Shown: positions 1 through 13,399 of the stretch, one piece after another
How the letters are laid out: every line of letters starts with the position of its first letter
Numbering within the stretch: the first letter of the stretch is position 1
Assembly (NCBI RefSeq): GCF_947179515.1
Contig: NC_067485.1
Span: 72,797,646 to 72,861,645, forward strand
Reading direction: 5' to 3'
Source: Apodemus sylvaticus
Lineage: Eukaryota > Chordata > Mammalia > Rodentia > Muridae
Length of the DNA stretch: 64,000 nt
Program-made: the position numbers and the translations under genes
Notes under the pieces: model-generated
Databases searched by the model: none
The model's input: only the letters and a program-made list of their open reading frames with translations
What the model was told of the DNA's origin: nothing

Positions 1-210
1 AAATGAGGCACAAGAAGAACGGAGGAGTGGCCCCTTGTTCTGGAAAGACTCAGTGAAGCAGTATAGAACAAAATTAGAACAGGGAATTGGGAAGGGTTGG
101 GTGGGAAAACAGGGGGAGGGAAGGGGATAGTTGGGACTTTCGGGGAGTGGGGGTCCAGAAAAGGGGAAATCATTTGAAATGTAAATAAATATATCAATAA
201 ATTAAAAAAA
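1..210 (+). mobile_element. L1 3' UTR and tail (young copy, cut by window edge)
   Basis: This is the end of a young rat-type L1: a purine-rich 3' UTR with G-runs near 100-160, then the conserved 'atttgaaatgtaaataaa' end and an A-rich tail. The same block recurs at 14,760-14,990, 17,960-18,245, 41,920-42,157 and 59,040-59,307. The sequence after the tail is L1 ORF2, so this copy appears to be inserted into the older L1 that follows. Confidence 0.85.
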
Positions 211-215
211 GTGAC

Positions 216-2490
216 AAGCAAAAAAAAATCAGAAATTAAGAGAAACATAGCAACAGGAACTGTGGAAATTCAAAAAATCATCAGTCCTTACTACAAAAGC
301 TTGTAGTCTACAAAATTGGAAAATCTGGATGAAATGGACAATTTTCTAGACATGTACAATGTGACAAAGCTAAACAGGATCAAATAAACCATCTAAACTG
401 TCCCACAATCACTAAAGAATTACAAGCAGTCATTAAAAGTCTCCCCACCAACAAAAACCTCTGGAACAGATGGGTTTAGTCCAGAATTCTGTCAGACCAT
501 CAAAGAAGACCTAATACCAACACTTTTCAAACTATTCCACAAAATAGAAACAGTAGGAATGCTACCCAATTTGTTCTATGAAGCCACAATTATGCTTAAA
601 CTGAAACCATACAAAGACCAAAGAAATAGAACTTCACACCAATTTCCCTTATGAACATTGATACAACAATAATCAAAATTTCTTGCCAAATAAATCCAAG
701 AAATCATCAAAACGATCATTCACCATGATGGTGAATGGTTCATCCCAGGGATTCAGGGGTGGTTCAATATGCAGAAATCCATCAATGTAATCCACTTTAT
801 AAACAAACTCAAAGAAAAAAAACCCACATGATCATTTCATTAGATATTGAGAAAGCATTTGACAAAATCCAACACCTGGTCATGATAAAAGTCTTGGAAA
901 GATCAGAAATTCAAGGATCACTTCGAAATATAGTAAAAGCAAAAAATATACAGCAACCCAGTAGCCAAGATCAAATTAACTGGAGAGAAACTTGAAGTAA
1001 TGCCACTGAAATCAGAAACTAGATAAGGCTGCCCACTTTCTCCCTACCTGTTCAATATAGTACTTGAAGTCCTCGCCAGAGCAATTAAACAACAAAGGGT
1101 AGTCAAAGGCATTCAAATTGCAAAGTAAGAAGTCAAAGTATCATTACTTAGATGATATGATATACTTAAGTGATCCCAAAAATTGCAGCAGAGAGAGAAC
1201 TCCTAAACCTGATAAACAACTTCATCAAAGTGGCAGGATATAAAACTAACTCAAAGAAATCAGTAGCCTTCATATACTCAAAGGATAAACAGGCTGAGAA
1301 AGAAATTACGGAAATGACACACCTCATGAAAGTCATAAGAAATATAAAATATCTTGGGAGTGACTCTAACCAAGCAAGTGAAAGATCTGTATGACAAGAA
1401 CTTCAAGTCTCTGAAGAGAGAAAGAAACCAAAGAAGATCTCAGAAGATGGAAAGATCTCCCATACTCTTGGATTGGCAGGATTAATATAGTAAAAATCAA
1501 ATCTTGGTGAAAGCAATCTACAGATACGATCCCAATCAAAATTCCAACTCAATTCTTCATAGAGTTGGAAAGAGCAATTTGCAAATCACTTTGGAATAAC
1601 AAAAACCCCAAGAGAGCAAAACTGTTCTCAGCAATAAAAGACCATAGGAGGAATCAGTCTCTGACCTCAAGATGTATTATAGAGCAATAGTGATAAAAGC
1701 TGCATGATATTGGTGCAGAGACAGGCATGTAGATCAATGGAATAAAATTGAAGACCCAGAAATGAACCCAAACAGCTATGGTCACTTAATCTCTACCAGA
1801 AAAGCTAAACCATCTAGTAGGAAAAAAGGCAGGATTTTCAACAAATGGTGCTAGTTCAATTATAAGTCAACACATAGAAGAATGAAAATTGATCCATTTT
1901 TATCTGCCTGTTCAAAGCTCAAGTTCAAGTGGATCACAGACCTCCAGATAAAATAGGATACACTGAATCTAATAGAAGAGAAAGTGGGGGAAAGCCTCGA
2001 ACCATGGGCACAGGGGGAAATTCCCTGAACAGAAACATCAATGGCCTGTGCTCTAAGATCAAGAATTGACAAATGGGATCTCATAAAATTGCAAAGCTTC
2101 TGTAAGGCAAAGGACACTGTCAATAGGTCAATACAGCAACCACCAGATTGGGAAAAACATCTTTACCAATTCTACATCCTGTAGAGGGCTAATGTCCAAT
2201 ATATTCAAGGAACTCAAAAAGTTAGACTCCAGAGAATCAAATAATAGTATTAAAAATTGAGTACAGAGCTGAACAAATAATTTTCAACTGAGGAATATCT
2301 AATGGAGAGAAGCACCTAAATAAATGTTCAACATCCCTAATTATCAAGAAATGCAAATCAAAACAACCCTGAGATTCCACCTCAAACCAGTCAGAATGGC
2401 TAAAATGAAAAACTCATGTGACAACAGATGCTTGGGAGGATGTGGAGAAAGAGGGATACTCCTCCATTTCTGGTGGGTCATCTAACATAT
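216..2490 (+). mobile_element. Old L1 ORF2 fragment, heavily mutated
   Basis: Plus-strand sequence collinear with L1 ORF2, from the region before the reverse transcriptase domain to the C-terminal cysteine-rich region. Short open stretches at 735-995 and 1170-1394 match the RT region around the 'DIEKAFDKIQH' motif and the segment following the catalytic site. The YADD/FADD-type motif near 1,140-1,170 is broken by a frame change. Many stops and small indels show that it is long dead. It stops abruptly at about 2,490 without reaching a 3' UTR. Confidence 0.85.
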
Positions 2491-4755
2491 GAAGAAAACA
2501 TTCATTTTCACAAGAGAACAGCACATGTATTGTAATTAGTAAAATAATTCTAAACAACCCTTTTCACAGTGAAAAGTCCTGTAGTTCTTCCTTAAACTCA
2601 TTTTCAAGTTCTAAGTGTTTTAAATCATAAAACATTTTGAACCTGCAAATGTTTAAAAAAATTTGGTCAACTCAATGTCTTGCTCTCCAGCATAGAACAC
2701 TGTTCTAGTCTGATTAAACCGACCTATGTACTGATGGAATAAATTTTTATAGGAAGTCCTTTTTTTCCTTTTGAATTTTATTTTCTGTGTTACAATATGG
2801 GTTTTGGTTATATTATATGCATATTTTATATACATGCTAGATATATTATAAATATTTATTGTATGAACCAATAAATAGATATTGGATAAAATAATAAAAT
2901 TCTCCTGTGAATGAACTCATGTCTTAATCAGGACAGTTTTAAATTGTTGCTCGCTGAGTTTTACAGTCACTCTTAGAGTAGAGAATAAATACTGAGCACA
3001 AACTAAGATTCACCTAAGACAGCTAATGGTCTTTTCATGTTTCTATGTGGCAGGCCCTTTGCAAGGACACACTGAGTTATTATTCACAGAACCCTGAGAT
3101 GGACATTAGTAATTACTCTTTCATAGTTGACACACAGAAAAGTTTTGTACTTTCTAATAAAATCACGGGCAGGGTCAGAACAGGGTTTGAACTAAGAATC
3201 CAGGAATGCCCTCATTCACAGTGTTTTACTGGGGCAAAATGCCACTAATGGGAATTTGTTGAAGGTGGAGCTTTATATTTTTGTTTTCATACTTTTACTT
3301 CAGTCTCCTGATCTGTAAGCTTTATGATGGGCACTGTAGCTTAGTCAAGAACTTTGATGGAGCATGGCTCAGCCAAGACGTGCTTCCTAAGGGCTTGTTC
3401 CAACAACTGTAATGGAGGACATTCCCACTTTCCAAAGACAATGAGGGCTGTCACTTGTTGGAAGATAGAGGCCTGTACTAATGCTCCCAAATATCTACAT
3501 GTCAGCTGTGGGCCAGAGTTCTTTCACCAGTTTTATCTGTTTCACCGGTTCTCTCTCACGGCTGCTTCTGCAGGACAAAAGGCCACGAAGTTATAAAAGA
3601 CAATTTTCTCCTGGATGCCCTCTCTGGCTGTACATGGCTCTTCCAAGGCCCAGGATCAAGCTGCCTGTGCCCCAGGGCCACTGACTTAGGGCCACCGACT
3701 CCTCTCAGCTTGGCTGCACAGCTGCCTAAGGCAGATAGTCCAGGCCTGAAGTGCTGGCCTTGTTCAAGGCCACTGGGCTGGGTGACACTGGTGGTGCAGC
3801 AAGGAGCTGATAGGCATGGGGCTGAGGGGGTCCAGATTTAGTCTGGATTATAATGGGGGTCAAATGCAAGAACAATCTGACCCTGTCAATAAGAACAAGA
3901 ATGGGACTAGACATTTTATATAACTAGACTCAATAATAAATATTCATCTCATAACATTATTTGAGAAACTAATAGGAATAATTATGAAGCATTCAAAAAA
4001 CATGGCGAATTGAGACTTCATTCAAAGAGTATGCCACATATTCTGTATTGGAGTGAAGAATGGAAAGTGCTTTACCAAATGTTTGCAACATTTCTGACAA
4101 AAGTGTTCCTCGGATGTTTTTCTTGAGAGATATGATGCAGAGGAAGTGGATATTTTGGCAAAACACATGACACTATAAAAATAGTGATTTCCCTAATCTC
4201 ATATATGCCATGGGAAGGGATGCTTACATCAGGTGAGGAAGAGCACAGAAGTATAGACACTTAACTTGTAGGAGAGTTTTAAAATTTTGGCCCTCTAGAG
4301 GATGAACATTAATTGTGAAATTATGATAATGGCAAAGGACAGGAGACCGTCTCCCCAACAGAAAGCAAGTCATTGTAATCATTTATGGAAGTCCCAAAAT
4401 TATGAATCACTAGGAAACACATCATATTTACTATTTTGTCCCCTCTTTCTAATGTAGAACCGAAAGGAGCCTACAGGGTTTTCTTTCCAATCTGATGGTT
4501 ATAATATAGTGAAGATTTATTTGATGTATACATATTTATGACAATTGCAAGATTAAACAAGACTATGAATGCCACCCATCCTGTAACATTTCTTTAGTCT
4601 GTCTAATTAATTTATCTTCCCTTATAAGTATCCAGAATATCTTGTGAGGATTCAAGGAAATATCATTCTTCAAGTTTCACTTAATATCAAAATCACAACT
4701 CCTGATAGATAACAAAGGACTTTGAATATTTTTAAGTGTTTCTTTGCCTTTCAAG
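2491..4755. other. No gene or repeat recognised
   Basis: Short open frames occur on both strands (for example plus 3045-3248 and 3354-3596), but none resembles a known protein. The 3,540-3,850 part is more GC-rich than its surroundings. No exon with convincing splice sites and phase compatible with the minus-strand gene was found. Confidence 0.4.
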
Positions 4756-4759
4756 ATTC

Positions 4760-5375
4760 TTCTGTTGTAAATTCTCTGTTTATCTCTGTACCACATTTTT
4801 AATTAGGTTATTTGGGTTTTTGTAGATGAACTTGTTGAGTTCTTTATATATTTTAGATATTAGCCTCCAGTAGGAAGTACAGTTAGTGAAAAATTTTTCC
4901 CAACCTTACATTGCCTAGTTGTGCTAATGATGCCACCTTTTGTCTTACAGAATCTTTTCAGTTTCATGAGGTCCCATTTATCAATTGTTGATCTTAGATC
5001 CTGAGCCATTGGTGTTCTCTTCTGGAATTTTCCCCCTGTGCAAGTGAGTTTGAAACTCTTTTACAAGTTCTCTTCTATTAGACTCAGTGTATCTGGTTTG
5101 ATATTGAGGAACACCATCCACTTGGACTTGAGCTTTTCTCAAGGTGATAAGTATGGATATATATTTGGTCTCCTACATACAGAGCATCAGTTAGACCAGC
5201 ACTAGTTATTGTAGATTCTTTCTTTGTTCCACTGTATTTTTTTTGTTTCTTTATCAAAAATCAAGTGTCCATAAGTCTATGACTTTTCTCCTGCATCTTC
5301 AATTTGATACCATTGATTTCTCTGTCCCTGTAACAATACCATGTGATTAATATCACTATTGGTTTTAGCAAAGTA
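4760..5375 (-). mobile_element. Inverted 5' part of an L1 (twin-priming partner)
   Basis: Read on the minus strand this is L1 ORF2 from roughly the 'WYWYRDRQ' region to the 'ISNIYKELKKLD' region. Directly abutting it at about 5,376 is plus-strand L1 from the next portion of ORF2 onward. A reversed 5' segment joined to a forward 3' segment of the same element is the signature of twin-priming inversion. Confidence 0.75.
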
Positions 5376-6870
5376 TAAAACAAAATGACCGTGAGTTCCT
5401 ACCTCATTCCAATCAGAATGGTGAAGACCCACAACTCAACTGACAGCACTTGCTGAGAAAGATGTGGAGAAAGAGGAACACTTGTCTGTTGCTGGTGGGA
5501 TTGCAAACCGGCACAACTACTCTGGAATTCAATCTGCTGATTCCTCAGAAAATTGGAAATACTTCTACCTGATGACCCAGCTATACCACTTTTGGGAACA
5601 TACCCAAAGGACTCCCCACCACACTACTTGGACACGTACTGTACCATGTTCATAGCAGCCCTATTTGTAATAGCCTGAGGCTAGAAACAACACAGATTTC
5701 CCTCAACCAAAGAATAGATACAGAAAATGTGGCTCATTTACACATTGGAATTCTATTCAGTTAATAAAAATGATGACATTCATGAATTTGGCAGACAAAT
5801 GAATGGAACTAGAAAATATGCTAAATTAGGTAACTCAGACCCAAAAGAACATGCATGCTATCCATAGGTGGATATTAGCCAAAAAGTACAGATTCAACCT
5901 ACAGACATTAGGTTGTAACAAGCAGAAATGCCCAAATGAGGAGGCTTCGATCCCACATGGAAGCAGGAAGGAAATACTCACAGGAGGTAAAGGGAGGCAG
6001 GGATCGAGGTGGGGGTAAACATAAACAGGTATGCAAGAAGTGTCTGGAGAGAAGCCTAGAGGATCAAGGCAAGGAATGAAAATAAGGGGAGTGAGAGGTG
6101 TGAGGACCCTGTAGAAAGTTCCAGAGTTCCTGGAAGTTAGACATTCTCCACACTTATTGGGGGCACCTAACATTTTGGGGAAAGGGAACTTGAAGAGTCT
6201 ACCTCCAGGAGACAGACATAGACTCACATGGAGGGATAGGGTTACTAACCCACAGTTAAAATACCTGACCCAGACTTTTGCCTGTTTAAAAGAACATCAG
6301 GTACAAAAAATAGAGAAGAGACTGAAGGAAAGGCAGTCGAATGACAAGCCCAACTTTGGATCCATATCATGGGAGGCCACCAAGGGCTGACTCTACTATG
6401 CTGTGATGTGCTTACAGAAAAGAGCCAGGTGTGGCTGTCCTCTGAGAGGCCCTACCAGCAGCTGACTGACTCAGAAGGAGATACTTACACCCAACAATTG
6501 GGCTGATGTTGGGAACCCTGATTTTTTAATTAGTGAAGGATTGAAGAAGCTGGAAGGGAGAGCAACTTCATATGAAGATCACCATTCTCAACTAACCCAG
6601 AGCCCATGGAGCTACCAGAGCCTGGGCCACCAACCAGGAGCACAGAAAAGCTGGTCCAAGGGCCCTGACACATATGTAGCAGGGTCCTGCCTGGTCTAAT
6701 ATCAGTGGGAGATGATGTGCTGAAACCTTGATGGACTTGAGGCCCCAGGAAAAGGTGAGGCCTGGTGGGGGGAACCACCCTCTCTGAGGCAAGAGGGAGG
6801 AGGAATGGAATGAAGCATAAGAGGGGGACTGAGAGGGGGAAATTACTAGAATGCAAATAAATAAAATTAC
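5376..6870 (+). mobile_element. L1 (Lx-like) ORF2 end and 3' UTR
   Basis: Plus-strand ORF2 C-terminus (an open stretch near 5464-5655 matches the GERGTL... end region) followed by a long, older-type 3' UTR. The UTR ends with an L1-like 'atgcaaataaataaaat' tail near 6,850-6,870. Divergence from the young copies is high, so this is an old insertion. Confidence 0.8.
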
Positions 6871-6879
6871 ATAGATTAA

Positions 6880-7945
6880 ATACATCGCAACTCCTCTAGT
6901 AATGTCGTTATGAATTTCCATAAATACCTTCACTAACAGATTGTATAAATTTTCCCACAGGTTGTTTTATTCTAATACATCAGGGTAGTGCCAAGAGATC
7001 TGCAATCTAAGAGGTGCTTGGTGATGGGGATGGTGATGCAATGATACTGTCATGTTGTGAGTCTCACTCAGCTCAGGCTTTGTTCAATCAGAATACTACT
7101 GCTGTGTGTATGGGGAAAGCCAGTGGGGATTGGGGATGCATAAGAATGAAGTATGACACACACATATGAAAATGCTACACTGAAATCCATTTGGAGTAAC
7201 CTAAAAAACTTAAAAATAAAGACTTCCCTTTCCATAGATTTGTATGATCTTGCAGAACTTGCCTAGAACAGCTTCCCATAGTGTAGTTTCTTGACTTATG
7301 CCTTTTGCCTTTCTTTTTGGTAAATTCATATTTAACCAGCCACTGTCACAGAATCATATTGCTCATTTGGGTGGCCCAGATGGGCTATCATTACGGGGGC
7401 AATTGTCAGGGAAAATACAAAAGACCATAATTCTACAGCTGAGATAAACTCAATCTCTTATTTGTTTTCAAACTTCTGTTTTTGGAGATTTGTTCCTCAA
7501 AAACAAACTTAAAGACATAGCAGCATATGTAGGAGACAACAGTGTCTAAGAATACCAGTTACAAAAAGGTACCTGTGATAGAAACAAAGGGCATTTGGGG
7601 TGGAGCAGAGGAACTTTGGGCCCTTCTGCTCTACAAATAAAACATATTACTCTAGTCCCAGATTTCACCACTATCTCCCAGACTTATCATTAAGAATCCA
7701 ATCTCAAGGATCTCTCTCTCTGCAAGGCAACTGGAGGTCTTCCCTTTCCTCCCCTTGAAAACTCTCTCTGCTGTGAGACAAGGATGGGGTGTGGCTACAC
7801 TTGTGAACCCATAACTTCCAGATTTGCTTGTCCCCAGCCCTGTGCTGAATTGCGTGAGGTAAGCTGTAGATAGGATACCTGGAGACAATATCATCCTCTC
7901 ACCTCCACACAACATTCTGAATTAGTCAACAAAGTTCCTTGTTTA
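6880..7945. other. No gene recognised
   Basis: AT-rich sequence. A minus-strand open frame at 7652-7915 (87 codons) has no recognisable domain and lies beside a SINE. Nothing here could be joined to the minus-strand gene with confidence. Confidence 0.4.
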
Positions 7946-7949
7946 ACAT

Positions 7950-8112
7950 GAAGAAGAGTGCTGGAGAAATGAGTCACCAGTTAAGAGCACTCACTCTTCT
8001 TCCAGAGGTCCTGAGTTCAGTTGCCAGAAACCAGGGACTGGCTCACCACCACCTGAAATGGAGATCCGATGCTCTCTTTTGATATGTCTGAAAACTGTGA
8101 CAGTGCAAACCT
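7950..8112 (+). repeat. B2-type SINE
   Basis: It matches the rodent B2 layout: 'gctggagaaatgagtcaccagttaagagcac' type tRNA-derived head, 'cttccagaggtcctgagttca' core, and a tail leading into an AAAT run. Confidence 0.85.
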
Positions 8113-8118
8113 ATACAT

Positions 8119-8122
8119 AAAA

Positions 8123-8161
<39 letters not shown>

Positions 8162-8162
8162 A
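8119..8162 (+). repeat. (AAAT)n tail of the B2 SINE
   Basis: About eleven uninterrupted AAAT units directly follow the B2 body, as usual for expansion of a SINE tail. Confidence 0.95.
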
Positions 8163-8164
8163 TC

Positions 8165-10800
8165 TTTTTAAAATAAAATTAAATGAAGGCAAACGAAAAT
8201 AAGCTGGCCAAGGTGATAGAATTCACAGAGTAGCCATGGGAATACAGAGAACCAAGAATACAGAACTGACTGTCCCACACAGTGTGACAAGATCCCTATA
8301 TAAAATGACAACACAAGCACGTTTTTGGATCATGTGTGTACATCATTTTTGGAAGAAAAGATGACTCACAACAGATTGCATAAATCCCAAAGATGTCTGC
8401 CTAAAATCTATGTACAAATTTGCAACAGCAAAACTATGACGTTTAAGGTTTTAGACCCACTCTCACTCTACGAACTCAAAAAGAGAAACTCCAAGTGTCT
8501 TAGTGTAATGTGTCCAATCAGAATAAACAGTATCCTGATTTTTCCAATTAAAATTGAGGCATTGTGTGACTGAGACACTCAAGTATTAGTTCCAGATGAG
8601 AAAAATATATGAAAGACTTTGTGAGAGACATAAGAAAATAAGTAAAATATGTCCATGAAATTCATAAAGTTTTATCTAATATTTTTCATGCTAAAGCATG
8701 CAGTCTCTCTGGTTATCATGACATCTACCTTGAAGTGCTCTACTATTAGCCTAAGCCATAGATGGCTGGAGAAAGGAATGTCTCACCAACAGCTTATCTA
8801 ACATATGCTCCATGATGATTGACTATGTGGTTTATATATGAGATAAAAGAAAGCAAAGCAAGCAGGTATGAGGCACTGGCCTGAGGCAACAAACAGTCCC
8901 ATGCAAGTGTGCCCTTAGGGCCCAAGAACTAGAATAGTAATTAGACTTAGAATTCAGAATAGACAGGTGCTCCACTGGCAATGCACCTGGCCAGCTGTTG
9001 GTTCATAAGTAAATTAAATCAACATTTTGTTCAAAGTCAGTATTACCTTAGGAAACAACTTATAGTTTTCTGGCTATTGTGTGTTTGACATATTTGAACG
9101 AAATATTTAGAGTAATAGTTGACAAACTGAACAGATATTTGAAAAGCACAGAATTAAAGAAATTATTTTGATTTTAAAAAATGCTTGGTGTATAACAACA
9201 ATCCCAAATCCCAAAGCATGATCAGAAGACTGATACTGAAAGACAGTGGATTTGAGAATACACTGAACAAGGTCCTTGGTCAAAAGCAAACAAATGTATC
9301 AATGTAGACATGAATGTTTTGCAAGGATGTGAGTCACTGCAGTTGTGGGGGACCTATGAGGTCCTGAGTCTGGTTATAGCCTCAAGCACAAAAGGGTACT
9401 TGTTGATTGTCACAGCAATTTAAGTTATGCCTATTTGAAGTACTACTTGATCAAAACATGAAGTGAGCCAATTTTACCTTTGATGAAACTGTAGAACATT
9501 TTTAATACTTGATCTCAGAGAAGGTAGGGTAACTCAGGAGTGGAGCTTGTTTAAATTTTGCAGGAATCCACATATTTCATTCCAGAAAAAAAGGAAAAAA
9601 TAACTCTAGTTATTAAAAAGAATTCTACATGGTAAATATAAATATAACTTACAATATTAGCCATAAAATTTATAAACTAGCTAAGGATAATTTTATTATT
9701 TATCTACAAACTCTAAAAATAACAAATACAGAATAAGCTTTGCGACATAGAATTGAGTGTGTAATCCAGAATTTGAAATTTGCAAGTGAACATGAGTGTT
9801 ATAGCCAATGATCACAGCACAGACACTAAGACTCTATCCTCCATGTCAGTAACCAAAGCCATGAGATTTAATGGTCTGGGAAAGCTCACTTAATAAAGGT
9901 GAAAAGGAAATCTGGACGTAGAGCTCTAAACTTTGATAAAAAATTCTCCTTAGATTTAGACAAAATTCAAAGAGACATTGACCATAAAAACATTCAAAGA
10001 GACACACTAATGGCCAGAGATAATAAACTCAGTACTAGTTCCAGGTATACCATATCTTATCTGACCTTTGCATCATTTGCTATAAATTTAGACAGCTAGA
10101 TGCTGCACGTTACTATAATATTTGCATTGCTAGCTGAAATAGCCACATCCACAGAATTTTAGGACCTGTGTTATTGCGTTCTTGCTTAACCCTAAGATTT
10201 TGATGAACAACAGCTCAGTATCTTATGCAGGCCATGCAGCAGAGGTCACATTATGGAGTTGTGTCTTGCACATGGACAGAAGGACATTTTCAATCTTCCT
10301 TATGAAGTCCAGCGTGATCTAACTAATCCAAGAAAACTGCAAGTGCCACAGACCTCCTTTGTCCTTGAAAATATTAAGAGAATTATCCCTTCAAAATAGC
10401 TTGGATCCCATCTTTGCTTATATCAGAATTCATCATGCTCCTATAAAAGGATACATTACCTGAATTTTACAGTAATGACTGATGAGAATTGTCTGTATTG
10501 TGACATATTTAACAATTTCACATTCATTCAAGGGTTGTTTGAGTGGACCAACTTTATGCCTTGGAAATGCTTAGACCATTGCCCTGCCTTCAAAAACATG
10601 AAAACGTTATGATGAAAACTCAGCTAGTTGTCTTTTTTTAAAGTACAAAATAATGTAAGTAATACATTTAAAGATGTAATTTCAGTGTAATGCTGTCCTA
10701 GACACCTTTTGATTACCCCTGTGTGTTTTACATTTTATACATAAAGCCAATAAAAAATATGAAGCAAAGGGCTTCTATCTACACAAATATAATCTGCTGT
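8165..10800. other. No gene recognised; one open stretch noted
   Basis: Mostly AT-rich sequence without clear repeats. A plus-strand stretch at about 10,205-10,399 is open for some 64 codons and then ends at a TAG, but resembles nothing I know. No splice-compatible exon for the minus-strand gene was found. Confidence 0.35.
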
Positions 10801-10819
10801 TCCATGTTTCTTCAGAGTT

Positions 10820-10917
10820 TGTTTGAGGCTAGCCTGGTCTACAGAGTGAGTTCCAGAACAGCCAGGGCTGCACAGAGAAATCCTGCCTCAAAAAACAAAA
10901 CAAAGCAAAAAAAGAGG
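10820..10917 (+). repeat. B1 SINE, 3' half
   Basis: The block 'gaggctagcctggtctacag...gagttccagaacagcc' and the following A-rich tail are the 3' half of B1. Confidence 0.9.
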
Positions 10918-10919
10918 TT

Positions 10920-12585
10920 GTTGAAATGAACATTTTAATAGTAGCGATACACACTGAAAATAAAACTGCAACAGATTTATAATTCTTATAATTGCACTGT
11001 TTTATTTCTGTATGTAATTCCACCATCTCAACAATTATATGTATCAACATGAATATTATCTCTATTCACTGTGTCTTTGCAATTAGACTATAACAGAACA
11101 TACTTACTGGGTGCTGCTAAAAGCCATGATAGTTTTAGGGAAATTTCAAATAAGAAATTTTTCAAATAAATGGGATGGAGAGAAATTAATGTTATTAGTG
11201 GATAATATGAAAAGTTTCTGCTGCTTTCCAGAAAGACATTTTCACTTAAAATATTTTCTGAGTTACATTTTGGAACCCTTTTACTAAAGGATAATTAAGC
11301 AAGATTACCGATATATATGCTTTCTTATATATAAAAATATTTAAAACGCTTAACAATGGATGAGTTTTGTGTGTTTCTTGTGATTTTTCCTGGATGTTAA
11401 GGTCTTGGGGTGATGTATTGTTGGTTTATCATTTTGCTTTGTTTAAATTTGGTATGTTTGTTCATTTGTTGGACCATTTGTTTTCTAAAGAGAGAAAATA
11501 TGGATTTGCCTATGTCAGAGGAGCGGAGGAATTCTTAAATTCAACTATGCACATGCGGTTAAGAGTTTAACTTTCAATCTTTAAGTGAAAATGGTGGATA
11601 TTGACCCAAAAAATTGATTATAAAACCACTAAATACTTAAGTCCCAGATAAAACAGTGTCACCTAAAAGGTAAAAAACGGATGTAATTGGAATATACCTT
11701 AAGTTATTTTAATATGCATGCCACACCTCCTCTGTTATAGCCAGAGGACAACACTAAAGAGGTTCACTCCTCATACTACATGGGGTCCAGGGAATGAACA
11801 TTGTGGTCAAATGGTGGCAAGAACCTCTACCCACTGTGTCTTGTCAACAAACATTCAGGTTTTGTTGGAAATCTCATTCAAGTTCCAACTGGAAAGAAAT
11901 TTAAAATATTCCAAATTTGTTCTAGTTACTGACTCAGGTTAACAAAGGAGCATATCTGAAAAATGAGAATTTTGTGTCAGCTATCCACTTCAGTGGTTCA
12001 TCAAACTTAAAATACAATACTATCAGAAACCTGAAACACTTAGAGAGACAAAAGCATAACTAACCTTATTAAGCTATTCCACCAAGCTCTCCTTCTTGAA
12101 TGTGGACTTAAATCGTGGCCCCTATGCTGTTGAACCCAAAGATATTCTGAAGACTGCTGTCACTGGTTCCCTCTGAGACAGATCTGTGGTGAGTGTGGAT
12201 GTGTGACAGCCTGTTCATCCTTCTCTCAGAGGCAAGCCTGGACTTGGTGTTCTGTAACTCCACAATACTGCGGTAAATACTGCAGAGGAAAACATTTCAT
12301 GTCACATACTTTTCCTAAATGACTCCCAAAATTGTATTTTGACAATTGCTGTAAGAAGAAATGTGATTTCTGTTTAAACATTCTTTTACCAGTCAAAATA
12401 TTTCAGAGAATGACTACTATAATAATTGAAAGTTTAAATTACTATAATTACTTCAGACAATTCAAAGGTGATTTGTTTTTCCCAGGAGGCATATACTTTT
12501 ATTATATATTGGCATAATATTGAATGATTTTGGTGTTCATAGATGTACAGAAAATTTTAGAAAACTTAACATGATTATTCCATTT
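10920..12585. other. No gene recognised
   Basis: AT-rich, with only short open frames on either strand and no recognisable repeat or exon. Confidence 0.4.
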
Positions 12586-12589
12586 ATCA

Positions 12590-12745
12590 CTTTTTTTTTT
12601 GATTTTTTGAGACAGGGTTTCTCAACATAGCCCTGGATGTCCTGGAACTCACTCTGTAGACCAGGCTGGCCTCAAACTCAGAAATCTACCTGCCTCTGCC
12701 TCCCAGAGTGCTGGGATTAAGGGAGTGTGCCACCACCACCTGGCG
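12590..12745 (-). repeat. B1 SINE, near full length
   Basis: Reverse-complement B1: a T-run, 'gagacagggtttctca', 'ctggaactcactctgtagac', 'caggctggcctcaaactcag' and 'gtgctgggattaa' follow in the usual order. Confidence 0.95.
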
Positions 12746-12749
12746 ATTA

Positions 12750-13395
12750 TTCTATTTATCATTTAAGTGTATAACAATGATATATGATACATAATTTAAT
12801 TTTTTTATTAAAAAGCATTACAATCTGATCATAATTTTCACCTCTGTCAAATTCTCCAAGGTTTTACCCCCTCCCTACAAACCCAACTCCATGCCTTTTC
12901 TTTGTATTTCTTTGTGACTGGCAAGAAACAAAAGAGACCAAGAAGCACACACACACACATATTCACAAAATCAGAAATCAAAAAATACAGGCAAAAATCA
13001 ATAAGACAAAAAATGTCTAAACAGCCTGAGCAGCCTCATATTCCAGCTGGACCTCCACTCTCCTTCTCCCTGTCTGCCCACCTTCTTCTGCTGAGCCTGA
13101 AACACACAGGTAAGCTTCCAGTCCCCAACCCATCTTCCCTGCTTTCTGAGTCCTCTGTAGCAAGCCCAGCTGCTCTGAGCAGCCAGATGTCCCAGGGGAA
13201 CCTCCATTCTCCCCCTATTCTCTCTTTCAACCTTCAATAGGTCTGCAGCTACTTAATCACAGAGACCTTCAGATCTATTACCACACAATCTAAGGATATC
13301 GATCAGAGGCCTGCCATAGGAGGACCATTGTTTTTAAGATCCCCCCGCCATACCTACTATAAAAGATACATCAAAGGACCAAAGTCCTACAGATA
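12750..13395 (+). other. Possible degraded L1 5' region; no gene
   Basis: The stretch directly precedes an L1 ORF1 fragment and may be remnant L1 5' UTR, with a short CA run near 12,946. Open frames on both strands at 12,902-13,240 overlap each other and have no recognisable domain. Confidence 0.35.
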
Positions 13396-13399
13396 GAAA

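Noticed and set aside
7652..7915. 87-codon minus-strand frame as a downstream exon of the ankyrin gene
   Set aside because: No splice site pair in the right phase and no coiled-coil character.
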